From contig NZ_JACJRC010000014.1 of the NCBI RefSeq assembly GCF_014697025.1, positions 62,001-126,000 of the forward strand: a DNA stretch of 64,000 nucleotides. The letters run 5' to 3'. The notes under the pieces were generated by a model. It saw nothing but the letters and a program-made list of their open reading frames with translations. It did not search any database and had not been told where the DNA came from. How positions within the stretch are numbered: position 1 is the first letter of the stretch; each line of letters starts with the position of its first letter. Source of the DNA: Alkalinema sp. FACHB-956 (GTDB taxonomy: Bacteria; Cyanobacteriota; Cyanobacteriia; Leptolyngbyales; Leptolyngbyaceae). Positions 8,938 through 18,574 of this stretch are shown here, one piece after another. The position numbers were made by a program, and so were the translations under genes.

Positions 8938-10458
8938 ATGAGTCAGTTCCAGCCAGAGTTTGAACGTAGGACAAAACAGCGCATTGCGAAAATAGTGACG
9001 CTGATGTTCTGCTTTGTGGTAGTGCCGTTAATCCTGGTACTGCTAGCCATGCGGCCTGCGGTGGCGGATGGGCCGAAACACTATACAGACTTGCAATTTG
9101 GCCCCTTGCCAGAGGTACGAGTTCCTGACTATCAACGCTTTGTGCTGAAAAATGGCTTGGTGGTCTACTTAATGGAAGATCACGAATTGCCGTTGGTCAG
9201 TGGCTCGTTATTTGTGCGGACGGGCGATCGGGAGGAACCGGTGAGTCAGGTCGGGTTGGCGGATATTACCGCAGCAGTTCTACGATCGGGCGGCACTCAA
9301 GTCCATCCACCGGATCAGTTGAACCAAATTCTGGAACAAAAGGCCGCAGCGATCGAAGCGGGCATTGCGGTCAATTCTGGCTCGGTGACGTTCAGTGCCC
9401 TCAGTGAGGATTTACCCCAGGTTTTCGATCTCTTTGCGGAAGTGGTTCAGCAGCCTGCCTTTCCCCAGGACAAGATCGATTTAACGAAGTTTCAACTGCG
9501 CGGCGGTATTGCACGGCGGAACGATCAACCGGGGGGGATTGCCTCCCGCGAATTCCGCAAACTGGTCTATGGCAATGAGAGTCCCTACGCCCGGACAGTG
9601 GAGTACGCCACCCTCGATCGCATTGGGCAAACGGATATCAAGCAGTTTTACAGCCGCTATTTCACCCCCGATCGCATGATTCTTGGCATCGTGGGAGATT
9701 TTAATCCAGGGGTAATGCGGCAAAAAATTGAGAACGCCTTTGGTCGCTGGAATCCCTCTCCAAACAAAGCGACCTCAACAACGATCTCAGTGACGCAACA
9801 GAAGCAAGGGGAAGTCTATTTTGCCAATCAACCTAGTATCAGTCAAAGCTACATTCAAATGGGCCATTTAGGGGGGATTGTCAAAGACCCTGACTACCCC
9901 GCGTTGTCTGTCATGAATGAGGTGCTGAACGGCTTTGGGGGACGGATGTTTAACGAGGTGCGATCGCGCCAAGGGCTAGCCTATTCGGTCTATGCGGCTT
10001 GGAGTCCTCAGTTTGATTATCCTGGCCTGTTTGTCGCGGGGGGAGAAACCAAGTCCGCTTCTACGGTGCCCTTTATCAAAGCGGCGATCGCGGAAATTGA
10101 ACGGATTCGCAAAGCGCCCATCACCGCAGAGGAATTACAACGGGCTAAGGATTCGGTCTTGAATTCCTTTATTTTCAATTTCCAAGATCCCGCCCAAACT
10201 CTGTCTCGCTTACTGCGCTATGAATACTTTGGCTATCCCAAGGATTACATTTTCCAGTACCGTAAAGGGGTCGAAGCAACCACGATTCAAGATGTGCAGC
10301 GGGCGGCCCAAAAACATTTACAGCCCGATCGCTTAATCACGATGGTGGTGGGAAATCAAGCAGAAATTAATCCACCCTTAACGGCTCTGAAAAAGCCTGT
10401 GAAAACGGTGGATATTACAATTCCAGCCCCCGCTAAACCTGCTATACCTCAAACATAA
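8938..10458 (+). CDS. M16-family (insulinase/processing peptidase) protein lacking the zinc motif
   Basis: This 506-aa protein has one N-terminal membrane anchor (about residues 18-40) ahead of two M16 domains. Where active members have HxxEH, this one reads GLADITAAVL (about 106-115), so the zinc site is missing. The partner-type hallmark is intact: VRSRQGLAYSVYA (about 341-353) supplies the Arg/Tyr pair that completes the active site in M16B heterodimers. It is therefore best read as the non-catalytic subunit of a two-subunit peptidase. Such pairs are often adjacent, but no HxxEH partner is in this window. Confidence 0.88.
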   Translation: MSQFQPEFERRTKQRIAKIVTLMFCFVVVPLILVLLAMRPAVADGPKHYTDLQFGPLPEVRVPDYQRFVLKNGLVVYLMEDHELPLVSGSLFVRTGDREEPVSQVGLADITAAVLRSGGTQVHPPDQLNQILEQKAAAIEAGIAVNSGSVTFSALSEDLPQVFDLFAEVVQQPAFPQDKIDLTKFQLRGGIARRNDQPGGIASREFRKLVYGNESPYARTVEYATLDRIGQTDIKQFYSRYFTPDRMILGIVGDFNPGVMRQKIENAFGRWNPSPNKATSTTISVTQQKQGEVYFANQPSISQSYIQMGHLGGIVKDPDYPALSVMNEVLNGFGGRMFNEVRSRQGLAYSVYAAWSPQFDYPGLFVAGGETKSASTVPFIKAAIAEIERIRKAPITAEELQRAKDSVLNSFIFNFQDPAQTLSRLLRYEYFGYPKDYIFQYRKGVEATTIQDVQRAAQKHLQPDRLITMVVGNQAEINPPLTALKKPVKTVDITIPAPAKPAIPQT

Positions 10459-10478
10459 TCAGCAAATCAATCAGCAGA

Positions 10479-10509
10479 TCAGAAGGGCATCGATATGATG
10501 CCCTTCTGA
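10479..10509. terminator. Bidirectional terminator between convergent genes
   Basis: TCAGAAGGGCATC pairs perfectly with GATGCCCTTCTGA around GATAT. It lies between the M16-like gene and the Ser/Asn-rich gene. Confidence 0.85.
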
Positions 10510-10515
10510 TTATTT

Positions 10516-11202
10516 CTACCACTTGATCAAGTTTTGTAGTTGACCATCGCGGCGTTGCATATCTAGCATTTGCACCCGTGTTTTGTTGTTGTCGCGGTTC
10601 ATGTCCACATCCGCATCAATCCGCTTGCGAGCTGTTTCGTTGTTAGTATTATTGATTTGAATATCGGTTCGGTTGTTGTCTGCGTTCATTTCAGACGCCT
10701 TTTGGGACTTGAACATATCCGCCATGGCAGCGTTGTTAGAATCGCAATCGGTCATTTTACCCACCACAACCGTTGAGGAACTCTTATCGCTGAAGGAAGA
10801 GGAAGTTCCTTTATTCAAGTTGCTGAAAGCGCTCTTGTTGCTGAAGCCGTTGGATTGGCTAGATTTAGAGGACTGATTTTTCTCAGAGCTGCCGCTGCCG
10901 TTGGCCCCGATGCCGAAGATGCTGAATCCGCCACCGCCACCGGCTTTGCTGCTGGATTGGCTAGCGCTGCTGCTGCTGGAATTGCCGGACGATGCACTGT
11001 TACCGGACTTAGACAAATCCCAGGTGCGATCGCTCTTATTGACGTTGTTTTGAACGTTATTTCCCAGAGCCACATCGCCCGTGCTGCATTGCACCTTACC
11101 CACCATTTGGCTCGCTAAGTCATCGGCTTTGGCAGTGGGAACGAAGGCAGCAAACAGGGTAGAAGCGATTACCAGAGAAGAGGTCAGTTGTGCAAGTTTC
11201 AT
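10516..11202 (-). CDS. Secreted Ser/Asn/Gly-rich protein, 228 aa
   Basis: The start at 11202 is supported by AAGGAGA 9 nt upstream. A signal peptide (residues 1-26) ends in PTAKAD. The mature protein has a cysteine near residue 38, a long Ser/Gly/Asn low-complexity tract with GGGGGFSIFGIGANGSGSS, a second cysteine near 155, and a polar C-terminal segment. That segment repeats N/D/R-rich motifs such as NADNNRTDIQINNTNNET and DADVDMNRDNNKTRVQML. I do not recognise the family. The composition suggests a surface or matrix-associated protein, but that is inference. Confidence 0.65.
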   Translation of the reverse strand: MKLAQLTSSLVIASTLFAAFVPTAKADDLASQMVGKVQCSTGDVALGNNVQNNVNKSDRTWDLSKSGNSASSGNSSSSSASQSSSKAGGGGGFSIFGIGANGSGSSEKNQSSKSSQSNGFSNKSAFSNLNKGTSSSFSDKSSSTVVVGKMTDCDSNNAAMADMFKSQKASEMNADNNRTDIQINNTNNETARKRIDADVDMNRDNNKTRVQMLDMQRRDGQLQNLIKW

Positions 11203-11346
11203 TGTCAGGTCTCCTTGAAATGTCTAGGTTAATGGGAGGAATTTCGTTGAGGGGTTAACCTCTGACATTTACCGGATAGGGGAGACCTGTGGGGTTTATG
11301 CAGGCGGAGCGAAAAATTTTTGGAGATTGTTTCCTACAAGGGAGGC

Positions 11347-12522
11347 TCAACGGCCAACAATCCCTGGGGCTAAGGGTTTCAGCCGCAGGATGAGGTAAGG
11401 GGGCTGGAGGGTGGATTGGCCTGCATTGAGGGCGGCGGTGCGGTGCAGTTGGTTGGCTACGGTATATAGATAGCCGTCGGGGCCAAAACTAAAGGCATCA
11501 ATCCAGGAGAGTTCCGGGGACTGAGCGATCGTTTGATAGGTGCGATCGGGCCGAATCACTCCAATGGCGTTACGCTCGAAGTCACTGATATAGATGTTGC
11601 CTGCTTGGTCGATCGAAATGCCATCACAGTTAGGCTTAGCGGCGTAGTCCTGAACGGCCCGTGCCAGTTGGTCTGGGGTGAGGGCTTCATTGCGCAGATC
11701 GGCGGTACGGATGCGGTACAAACGTTTGCCACTCATGGGGCCGTAGTAGAGCCATTCGTTTTTGCCATCGAGGGCGATCGGGTTAATGGCGATGCGCGGT
11801 TTCACCAATTGGCCATTGGGTTGTTTGATTTGGATGGGTTGGCCTTCGACGGCCAGTTCCACGGCTTCGGGGCTGACGCTGGGGTGGCCGGAGAGTAGGC
11901 GGCGGGTGTGACCTGTTTTGAGGTTCACCACTAGGATCGCCGGAGCAGCATTGCCCATGGCAGTTTCGGCAATGTAGGCCAGTTGCCGATCGCTGTCGAT
12001 CGCGAGGTCGTTCAGAAAGGTGCGATCGCTGGCCAGGGGTTTGGGGATGGGGAGGATGCGATCGAGTTGATTGGTTTTCGTATTCCAGCCGACCAGTTGG
12101 GGCGGGGCTCCCGTTCTGCCCCCGTTATCCAGCATCCAGACAATCCCCTGGAGATCCGATTGGATGCCCAACACTTCATCCAAACCTTTGTTACTGTCTG
12201 CTTTACGGCCAGAGGCCCAAGTCGCATTGGGAAAGGGCACCAGTTGTTGGCGTTGGGGGAGCCATTCCATGACGCGGTATGGGGGGCTGGCAAACTGATG
12301 CATACTGACGAGGATGCGACCGCTAGGCGTCACGGTGAGGTTGCCGGGAAGTTCCTGCAATTTGGCCACCACTTGTACGGCTTTAGGTAAAGCGGATTGG
12401 GAGGACGATCGTTGAGTCGGTGGTTGGGAGATCGTGGGTTGTGTTGGATGGAGGGGCAATTGGGCAGCCGTCAAGCTACTCAGAAGTGCAATGCGGAAGA
12501 GGATGCGGTGGGAATCTGACAT
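11347..12522 (-). CDS. Yellow/major-royal-jelly-like beta-propeller (SMP-30-like), 391 aa
   Basis: An export signal at the N-terminus is followed by repeated propeller blades. Characteristic stretches are GNLTVTPSGRILVSMHQF, IQSDLQGIVWMLDNG, NDLAIDSDRQLAYIAETA and GISIDQAGNIYISDFERNA. This arrangement matches the bacterial members of the MRJP/Yellow family, often annotated as L-dopachrome tautomerase-related or gluconolactonase-like. The real substrate is unknown. ATG 12522 is preferred over TTG 12528. The gene is monocistronic. Confidence 0.82.
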   Translation of the reverse strand: MSDSHRILFRIALLSSLTAAQLPLHPTQPTISQPPTQRSSSQSALPKAVQVVAKLQELPGNLTVTPSGRILVSMHQFASPPYRVMEWLPQRQQLVPFPNATWASGRKADSNKGLDEVLGIQSDLQGIVWMLDNGGRTGAPPQLVGWNTKTNQLDRILPIPKPLASDRTFLNDLAIDSDRQLAYIAETAMGNAAPAILVVNLKTGHTRRLLSGHPSVSPEAVELAVEGQPIQIKQPNGQLVKPRIAINPIALDGKNEWLYYGPMSGKRLYRIRTADLRNEALTPDQLARAVQDYAAKPNCDGISIDQAGNIYISDFERNAIGVIRPDRTYQTIAQSPELSWIDAFSFGPDGYLYTVANQLHRTAALNAGQSTLQPPYLILRLKPLAPGIVGR

Positions 12523-12769
12523 AATCAATACCCAAACGGGGACGTTCTTCTATAACCTACTACAAATTTTGCTACCAACATTTTTTGCAAATTATTTCAT
12601 TTTCTCAATGCGGATGCTTTCTAGAGAGAACTGCTGACCTGAAAAATGAAGAAGCTATAATAGATTTGAGGATACAAATCAGATAAAAATTACATTGTCT
12701 CAATTGATAAGACGTATTAGTTGTTGAATGCGAAATAGTAAAATAAAAGATAAACTGAGATAATTCAGC

Positions 12770-13369
12770 ATGGCTTACAGTGATTTTAAAACCTTGGAGC
12801 AGGCGATCGAACGACTTGAGCTAACCGTAATCGATCAACCCCATCTTTTCCAGAACGTTCCTCCAGTGGCACCGTCGGCGCGACTTCAGGAAACTCTAGA
12901 TGAGACTTTGGATTTAGCTTCTAGCATCAGTACAGAGAAGGCACGATCGGAATTGCTTATCACGCCAATTTTGCTAGAAATTCGTCGGATGTTTCTTGAC
13001 CATATCAGTCTGTTTTCTGGGAATACGTTTAACGTCGAGGACACCAAAGGACTAACGGGAGCGTTTGACTTCCTGATGAGTGCCTCACGCAATCAATCAA
13101 TCATTACGGCTCCGGTTCTAACGTTAGTAGAAGCCAAGGATAATGATTTACGGATTGGCTTAGGACAATGCGTTGCACAAATGTATGCGGCGAGTTTATT
13201 TAACGATCGTCATGGCCAGCCCGGTCAGACCATTTATGGTGCAGTTTCGACTGGGACGAACTGGAAGTTTCTCAAACTCAGTGGCTCAACGATCGAAATT
13301 GATCTAACTGAATACTTTATCTTGCAATTGCCAAAAATTTTAGGAATCCTGTCATTACCATTCAGGTAA
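12770..13369 (+). CDS. PD-(D/E)XK-like protein, 199 aa
   Basis: The core motif is VLTLVEAKDNDLRIGLGQCVAQ (about residues 121-142), a beta strand carrying E-x-K followed by the Gly/Gln helix typical of this nuclease fold. An upstream acidic residue is available in GAFDFLMS. The N-terminal ARSELLITPILLEIR segment resembles cyanobacterial restriction-like proteins that bind DNA. There is no membrane segment. The gene lies 58 bp upstream of a second PD-(D/E)XK gene on the same strand and in the same AT-rich stretch, so the two are probably cotranscribed. A nuclease role is likely but not proven. Confidence 0.68.
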   Translation: MAYSDFKTLEQAIERLELTVIDQPHLFQNVPPVAPSARLQETLDETLDLASSISTEKARSELLITPILLEIRRMFLDHISLFSGNTFNVEDTKGLTGAFDFLMSASRNQSIITAPVLTLVEAKDNDLRIGLGQCVAQMYAASLFNDRHGQPGQTIYGAVSTGTNWKFLKLSGSTIEIDLTEYFILQLPKILGILSLPFR

Positions 13370-13427
13370 GACTAGGGTATTCTAAATATGGAGTAGTTAC
13401 ATGAATTAAAGATCAAACAATCAGCTA

Positions 13428-14651
13428 ATGATCAATCCTAAAGATTATTCTCTATTAGAAGATCTAGTGATCCACAATCCAGATCTGGATTTACTGGAAT
13501 CTAAATTATCTAGCTTTAATATTTTTGAAGCAGTTGGTATGACTCGACAGGAGATCAGGCATTCCTATTTCCTTGCTTTTTTACTCAATCCATCAGAATC
13601 CCATTATTTTGGAGATCTTTTTCTTAAACGATTTTTGATTACAACACTGCGCAGTCTGGACAACCCTCCCATTAGCGCGATCGCCATTAATGTTGCGAAT
13701 CTAGAAGATGCAGAAGTCAAGCGAGAATACAAAAATATCGACATTCTGATTTATTCGCCTAATGAAAAGATTGTAGTCGCGATCGAGAATAAAGTAGATT
13801 CAGGTGAACATGATAATCAGTTGAATCGTTACCAGACTATCATCCAGCATGATTTCCCTAACTATCGAACAGTGTTCATTTACTTGACAAAAGAAGGAAA
13901 TGCTCCATCTAATCAAGCTTGGTACCCTGTTAGCTACGAGCTGATTGCGCAATGTATTGATGGCCTCTGTGAGCAATATGCGGCCAAGATTAATGATGAT
14001 GTTCGCCGACTGATGACCCATTACAGTAATTTACTGAAGAGACATATTATGAGCGATTCCGAAATAGCACAACTCTGTCGTAAAATCTACAAGCAACATC
14101 GCCAAGCACTCGATTTAATTTACGAGCATCGTCCTGACTTTCAATCAGAAATCTCTGACTTCTTGCAGCAGATGATTGAAGATAATCAAGAGCATAACAT
14201 TGTGAAAGATGACTCCGTTAAAAAGATGATTCGATTTGCGCTGCAAGAGTGGGATGAGTTAGATTTTCAAAAAACTTGTCAAGGATGGACAAGCAGCGGT
14301 CGTATGATACTTTTTCAGTTTTGGAATGTGCCAGATTATCTTGGTCTAGGCTTATGTATTGGCCCCGGTGATGAACATCTCAAGAGAAGTATTTATGACC
14401 TGATTAAACAACTTGAGATTCGTGGAATTAAAAAGAGCAAAATCAAAGCCTCTGGATGGAATGAGCTATTTGCCGTGCAAATTCTCGGGGCATCAGATTA
14501 CGAAGATGGTGACTTAGAGGAAATACAAAGAAAGATTTCTGACTTCTTCCAAAATTTTCTCAAAACAGACCTGCAAACGATACGCCAGATTAACCTGAAA
14601 TCCATTCATCCACAAGTTGATCGAATCTACCTGCAAAATCTTCCTTCCTAG
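13428..14651 (+). CDS. PD-(D/E)XK nuclease superfamily protein (PDDEXK_4 type), 407 aa
   Basis: The nuclease core sits at about residues 95-155. ID-ILIYSPNEKIVVAIENKV supplies the D and the E-x-K; GEHDNQLNRYQ is the following helix with the conserved Gln; YRTVFIYLTKEG is the next strand. The N-terminal 80 residues include RQEIRHSYFLAFLLNP, usual for this family. The C-terminal half is a separate alpha/beta region containing GRMILFQFWNVP. Members are restriction-like or phage-defence-like nucleases of largely unknown target. Low G+C and few HIP1 sites suggest horizontal transfer. Confidence 0.8.
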   Translation: MINPKDYSLLEDLVIHNPDLDLLESKLSSFNIFEAVGMTRQEIRHSYFLAFLLNPSESHYFGDLFLKRFLITTLRSLDNPPISAIAINVANLEDAEVKREYKNIDILIYSPNEKIVVAIENKVDSGEHDNQLNRYQTIIQHDFPNYRTVFIYLTKEGNAPSNQAWYPVSYELIAQCIDGLCEQYAAKINDDVRRLMTHYSNLLKRHIMSDSEIAQLCRKIYKQHRQALDLIYEHRPDFQSEISDFLQQMIEDNQEHNIVKDDSVKKMIRFALQEWDELDFQKTCQGWTSSGRMILFQFWNVPDYLGLGLCIGPGDEHLKRSIYDLIKQLEIRGIKKSKIKASGWNELFAVQILGASDYEDGDLEEIQRKISDFFQNFLKTDLQTIRQINLKSIHPQVDRIYLQNLPS

Positions 14652-14705
14652 CTTGGAGCACTCAGACCCAAGCGAAGTGTTTTAGAAAACCATCCATGCT
14701 GCATT

Positions 14706-15638
14706 ATGAGTGAGTTTAGTGATTGCTACTATTGAGTCAATGCAACGGTTGAAGATGTTGTCAAATTAGCGAAGAAAATTCGTCGCTACAGCTTGATTTT
14801 GCCAATCATTGGACGTTATGTGCCCTTTCTGATAGAAGGGGCGAATGATGCAGGACAATGCATTAATTTAGCAGTAGAGCAGAACTCAGGCGTATTGCTC
14901 CATTATTTCTATGGCTCAGATCATGGCATTTGGCTCCGGTTTTATGAAGCTTCCCAAGAATGCTGCACGATCGCATTCAACAATGATTGCGCTGATGAGA
15001 ATGACTGGGATTTGATTACCCGTGAATTATTGCGGTTAGGATTGCTAGATCAGAATGCCGTGGAAGCGTTGCAATCCCTACGGTCTGAGGCATTTCCAGT
15101 AAATTATACGAATTTACCAAACCTACGGCAGCAACTGGGCCAAATTCTGGGTGTGGAATTCCTGGAATGGTTTGGATGTGCAGATTTATCCTTTCATAGT
15201 CCCAAGGCGATCGCGAAGCAATTTCCAGACGCTAAATTCGTGCTCAAAAGTTTGCGCGGCAAAGCGGAGAATGCTGTGCAACCTGAGCCTAATGAGTGGT
15301 GCCCCGAACCAGATTTTCCCACTTTTATGTATCTTCCTGTGCCCGATGGTGTGGTCGATGAGGCACTTCTGGAGCGCCATGTTCAGCATTGGCTCGAAAC
15401 CAACGATTGGGATGAGACCCGTCAAGTGGGATTTTGGCTCTATTCCGGCTACCAGCGTGCCTTACCGAGTCGGATGCGGTATTTAGCTGAGCGCATTATG
15501 AATTTACAATTGGTATTTGGGCAGGAAGGTTATGAGCGAGAACTACGCCGCACTATTCGCGGCATTCTGGCCGTCACCGATCGCTCCTTCGATTGGCAGC
15601 CTTACCTCGATCGCAGGGCTGGAGAGATCAGGCTGTGA
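14706..15638 (+). pseudogene. Hypothetical gene with premature in-frame TGA at codon 10
   Basis: ATG 14706 opens a frame reading MSEFSDCYY and then TGA (14733-14735). The same frame then continues without interruption for 300 codons to 15638 (VNATVEDVVKLAKKIRRYS...). The continuity suggests that the ancestral gene started at 14706 and acquired a nonsense change, for example TGG to TGA. A shorter protein of 281 aa could still start at TTG 14793. The product is acidic and soluble, has SGVLLHYFYGSDHGIWLRFYE near its N-terminus, and shows no family I can name. It lies downstream of the nuclease pair. Confidence 0.6.
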
Positions 15639-15856
15639 TCACCGTTAGACTCTACTGATTTGAGGACTATTTGAGGAAACTTTACAGGTCACCGGAGCAT
15701 TATCCTGCATGATCTCCCTGCTGGCCCGATCGCTCCAGTTCTTTCTTCCGACCAAGCCAAAGAACTCCAGGGAAAATACCTGAGGGCACCAGCAGAAGTC
15801 TTACAATAACAGACTGTAGTTTTTACAACACTTTGCCGCCATTGGGGGAGAGAACC

Positions 15857-17557
15857 ATGTCAGACAAGCTCAGAAGTAGTGCCATTACCGAAGGGGTGCA
15901 GCGATCGCCCAACCGCGCCATGCTCCGGGCCGTTGGCTTCCAAGACGGTGATTTCAAGAAGCCGATCGTCGGGGTCGCCAGTGCCCACAGCACCATCACC
16001 CCCTGCAACATGGGGATCGCTCCCCTAGCGGCCAAGGCGGAGGCTGGGATTCGGGCGGCGGGCGGCATGCCGCAAATCTTCGGAACCATTACGGTGAGCG
16101 ATGGCATCTCCATGGGCACCGAAGGGATGAAATACTCCCTCGTCTCCCGCGATGTGATTGCAGATTCGATCGAAACCGCTTGTAATGCCCAAAGCATGGA
16201 CGGCATCCTGGCGATCGGCGGATGTGATAAAAATATGCCCGGAGCGATGATTGCCATGGCTCGAATGAACATTCCCGCAGTGTTTGTCTACGGCGGTACG
16301 ATTAAGCCCGGTCACTTGGAAAACGAAGACCTGACCGTGGTGAGTGCCTTTGAAGCGGTGGGTCAGTACAGCGCTGGCCGCATTGATGAAGTGCGTTTAA
16401 CCGCCGTCGAGCGCAACGCCTGCCCTGGTGCGGGTTCCTGCGGAGGGATGTATACCGCAAACACCATGTCCTCCGCCTTTGAAGCCATGGGCATGAGCTT
16501 GATGTATTCCTCCACGATGGCAGCGGAAGATCCCGAAAAAGCGGTGAACACCGAAGCAGCGGGCAAAGTGTTGGTGGAAGCCATTAAGAATAATCTCTGC
16601 CCCCGCGACATCATCACCCGCGAATCGATCGAAAATGCCATCTCCGTGATCATGGCTGTGGGTGGTTCAACCAACGCCGTGCTGCACTTTTTGGCGATCG
16701 CCCATACCGCTGGCGTGCCTTTAACGATCGATGACTTTGAAACCATTCGTCAGCGCGTGCCTGTTCTGTGCGACCTGAAGCCCTCTGGTCGTTATGTTGC
16801 TACCGACTTACACAAGGCGGGTGGCATTCCCCAGGTGATGAAAATGCTGTTGAACCATGGGTTACTCCACGGTGATTGCATGACGATCACGGGTGAAACG
16901 ATCGCCGAGCGGCTTAAGGATATCCCCGACGAACCCACCCCCCATGAACCGATCGCGGGTCATCCGGTGATTCGGCCTTGGGATAACCCGATGTACAAGC
17001 AAGGTCACTTGGCCATCCTCAAGGGCAACCTGGCTCCAGAAGGCTCCGTGGCGAAAATCAGCGGCGTGAAAAATCCGATTATTACTGGCCCTGCGCGGGT
17101 CTTTGAATCGGAGGAAGAATGCCTGGATGCGATTCTCGCGGGCAAGATTAATGCGGGTGATGTCATTGTCATCCGTTATGAAGGCCCCAAGGGTGGCCCT
17201 GGGATGCGGGAAATGTTGGCTCCCACTTCAGCGATTATTGGGGCTGGGTTGGGCGATTCCGTGGGTTTGATTACCGATGGGCGCTTCTCCGGTGGTACCT
17301 ACGGGATGGTGGTTGGTCACGTTGCACCGGAAGCCTTTGTGGGTGGCCCGATCGGTTTAGTGGAAGAGGGCGATTCGATTACGATCGATGCGCACCAACG
17401 ACTGCTGCAATTGAATGTGTCGGAGGATGTGTTGGCCCAGCGCAAGGCGAACTGGCAACCCCGCGCACCGCGTTACACCAAGGGCGTGTTGGCGAAGTAT
17501 GCCAAGTTGGTGTCTTCCAGCCACTTGGGAGCTGTGACCGATATGGGTTTGGGTTAG
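15857..17557 (+). CDS. ilvD: Dihydroxy-acid dehydratase
   Basis: IlvD dehydrates 2,3-dihydroxy-isovalerate and -methylvalerate in branched-chain amino acid synthesis and needs an Fe-S cluster. Cluster and active-site motifs are present: [41 protein letters not shown], and near the C-terminus [19 protein letters not shown]. Length is 566 aa, normal for the family. ATG 15857 is chosen because GGGGGAGAG lies just upstream; a TTG eight codons earlier lacks such support. The gene is single and ends in a clear terminator. Confidence 0.97.
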   Translation: MSDKLRSSAITEGVQRSPNRAMLRAVGFQDGDFKKPIVGVASAHSTITPCNMGIAPLAAKAEAGIRAAGGMPQIFGTITVSDGISMGTEGMKYSLVSRDVIADSIETACNAQSMDGILAIGGCDKNMPGAMIAMARMNIPAVFVYGGTIKPGHLENEDLTVVSAFEAVGQYSAGRIDEVRLTAVERNACPGAGSCGGMYTANTMSSAFEAMGMSLMYSSTMAAEDPEKAVNTEAAGKVLVEAIKNNLCPRDIITRESIENAISVIMAVGGSTNAVLHFLAIAHTAGVPLTIDDFETIRQRVPVLCDLKPSGRYVATDLHKAGGIPQVMKMLLNHGLLHGDCMTITGETIAERLKDIPDEPTPHEPIAGHPVIRPWDNPMYKQGHLAILKGNLAPEGSVAKISGVKNPIITGPARVFESEEECLDAILAGKINAGDVIVIRYEGPKGGPGMREMLAPTSAIIGAGLGDSVGLITDGRFSGGTYGMVVGHVAPEAFVGGPIGLVEEGDSITIDAHQRLLQLNVSEDVLAQRKANWQPRAPRYTKGVLAKYAKLVSSSHLGAVTDMGLG

Positions 17558-17611
17558 TCCTGACTCGCGATCGATTCAATCGATCGGTTGACTGACGGTT
17601 TATTCATCATG

Positions 17612-17665
17612 AGGTAGGTTGAGATTCACGATCGGAAACTTTCTGTGAACAACCTACCTTTTTTA
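17612..17665 (+). terminator. Intrinsic terminator of ilvD
   Basis: AGGTAGGTTG pairs with CAACCTACCT; an inner TTCAC/GTGAA pair extends the stem. A run of six to seven T follows at 17659-17665. Confidence 0.9.
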
Positions 17666-17728
17666 ACGTTTAGATTAGTGTTTTGTTTGGTGTCTTGATA
17701 AGCGTTGAAAACTTTTTTAGAGTGGCTT

Positions 17729-18265
17729 TTAAGGCCGCGTTTTGGAACGGTTAAATCGAATTTTGGCTAAATAGCGGGTGATTTTTTCTTGGGTGAATTT
17801 GCCACTGGGAAAGGTGATTGTCAAGCGGGGATTGGGCGATTGGGCGGTGGGATATTGCAGGGTGTAGACGTAACCTTTGTGACTGAATTCCACACCTCGC
17901 AGTAAACGTGGGTCGTAATCTTTGGCTTCTAGGTTCAGTCCGCCTTTGCCCTGGCGATCGCGACTGCGGTAGTAACGGGGTTGGGTGGAATCTTTACGAT
18001 CGGCACAGATGTAGATTTTGTAATTCTGCGTTTCGGCGTAGGTCATCAGTCCGCCCGTCCCGTCACAGGTTTTGTCGCCTTTGAGTTCATCGAGATAGCC
18101 GACGGTGAGTGCGATTTGCTGGGGATTCGTTTGGGCGGTGGGCAGTTCTAGCGGTTGTCGTGAGGGTGACGATAGATTAGACGATCGGGGTGGCGCAGCG
18201 TAGCCCACCAATCCCAGAGACACCAAACATCCAATTCCAACGAACGCTAAAGTTTTTTGTTGCAT
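17729..18265 (-). CDS. Secreted hypothetical protein, 178 aa
   Basis: A hydrophobic N-terminus (LAFVGIGCLVSLGLVGYAA) serves as signal peptide or anchor. The mature part has two cysteines in GDKTCDGTGGLMTYAE and KIYICADRKD that could form a disulfide. A basic C-terminus, TQEKITRYLAKIRFNRSK, follows. The pattern suggests a small beta-rich periplasmic protein, but I do not recognise the family. It converges on ilvD, separated by the ilvD terminator. Confidence 0.6.
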   Translation of the reverse strand: MQQKTLAFVGIGCLVSLGLVGYAAPPRSSNLSSPSRQPLELPTAQTNPQQIALTVGYLDELKGDKTCDGTGGLMTYAETQNYKIYICADRKDSTQPRYYRSRDRQGKGGLNLEAKDYDPRLLRGVEFSHKGYVYTLQYPTAQSPNPRLTITFPSGKFTQEKITRYLAKIRFNRSKTRP

Positions 18266-18574
18266 CGTCTGTTACCCAATCGCTATGACTGAAAATTTCA
18301 TGAACTGACGGTTGATGACCTATGTTCATCCTAGCTCGATTCATTTGCCTTGCACGATCGATCGTTGTCTCGAAGACTGAGAATTAACAAATCAGACAAT
18401 GGCTTCGCTCCCTGAGAATAAGCCCTGAAATCTGATACTTTGAAAATCTTAAAGATCATGCTTTTGGGGGAGATTGGAAATGAGGATGCAGTAGTTGATT
18501 TTCGCTGTTGTGGTCGTGCAGTAAAATGAAATATCACACCTACGTACACTATCTACGCACACTGTTGAGGTGGA
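18266..18574. other. Intergenic region without recognised gene
   Basis: This 309-bp gap lies between the divergent secreted-protein gene and the Uma2 gene. It must hold both promoters. I see no structured element. Confidence 0.3.
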
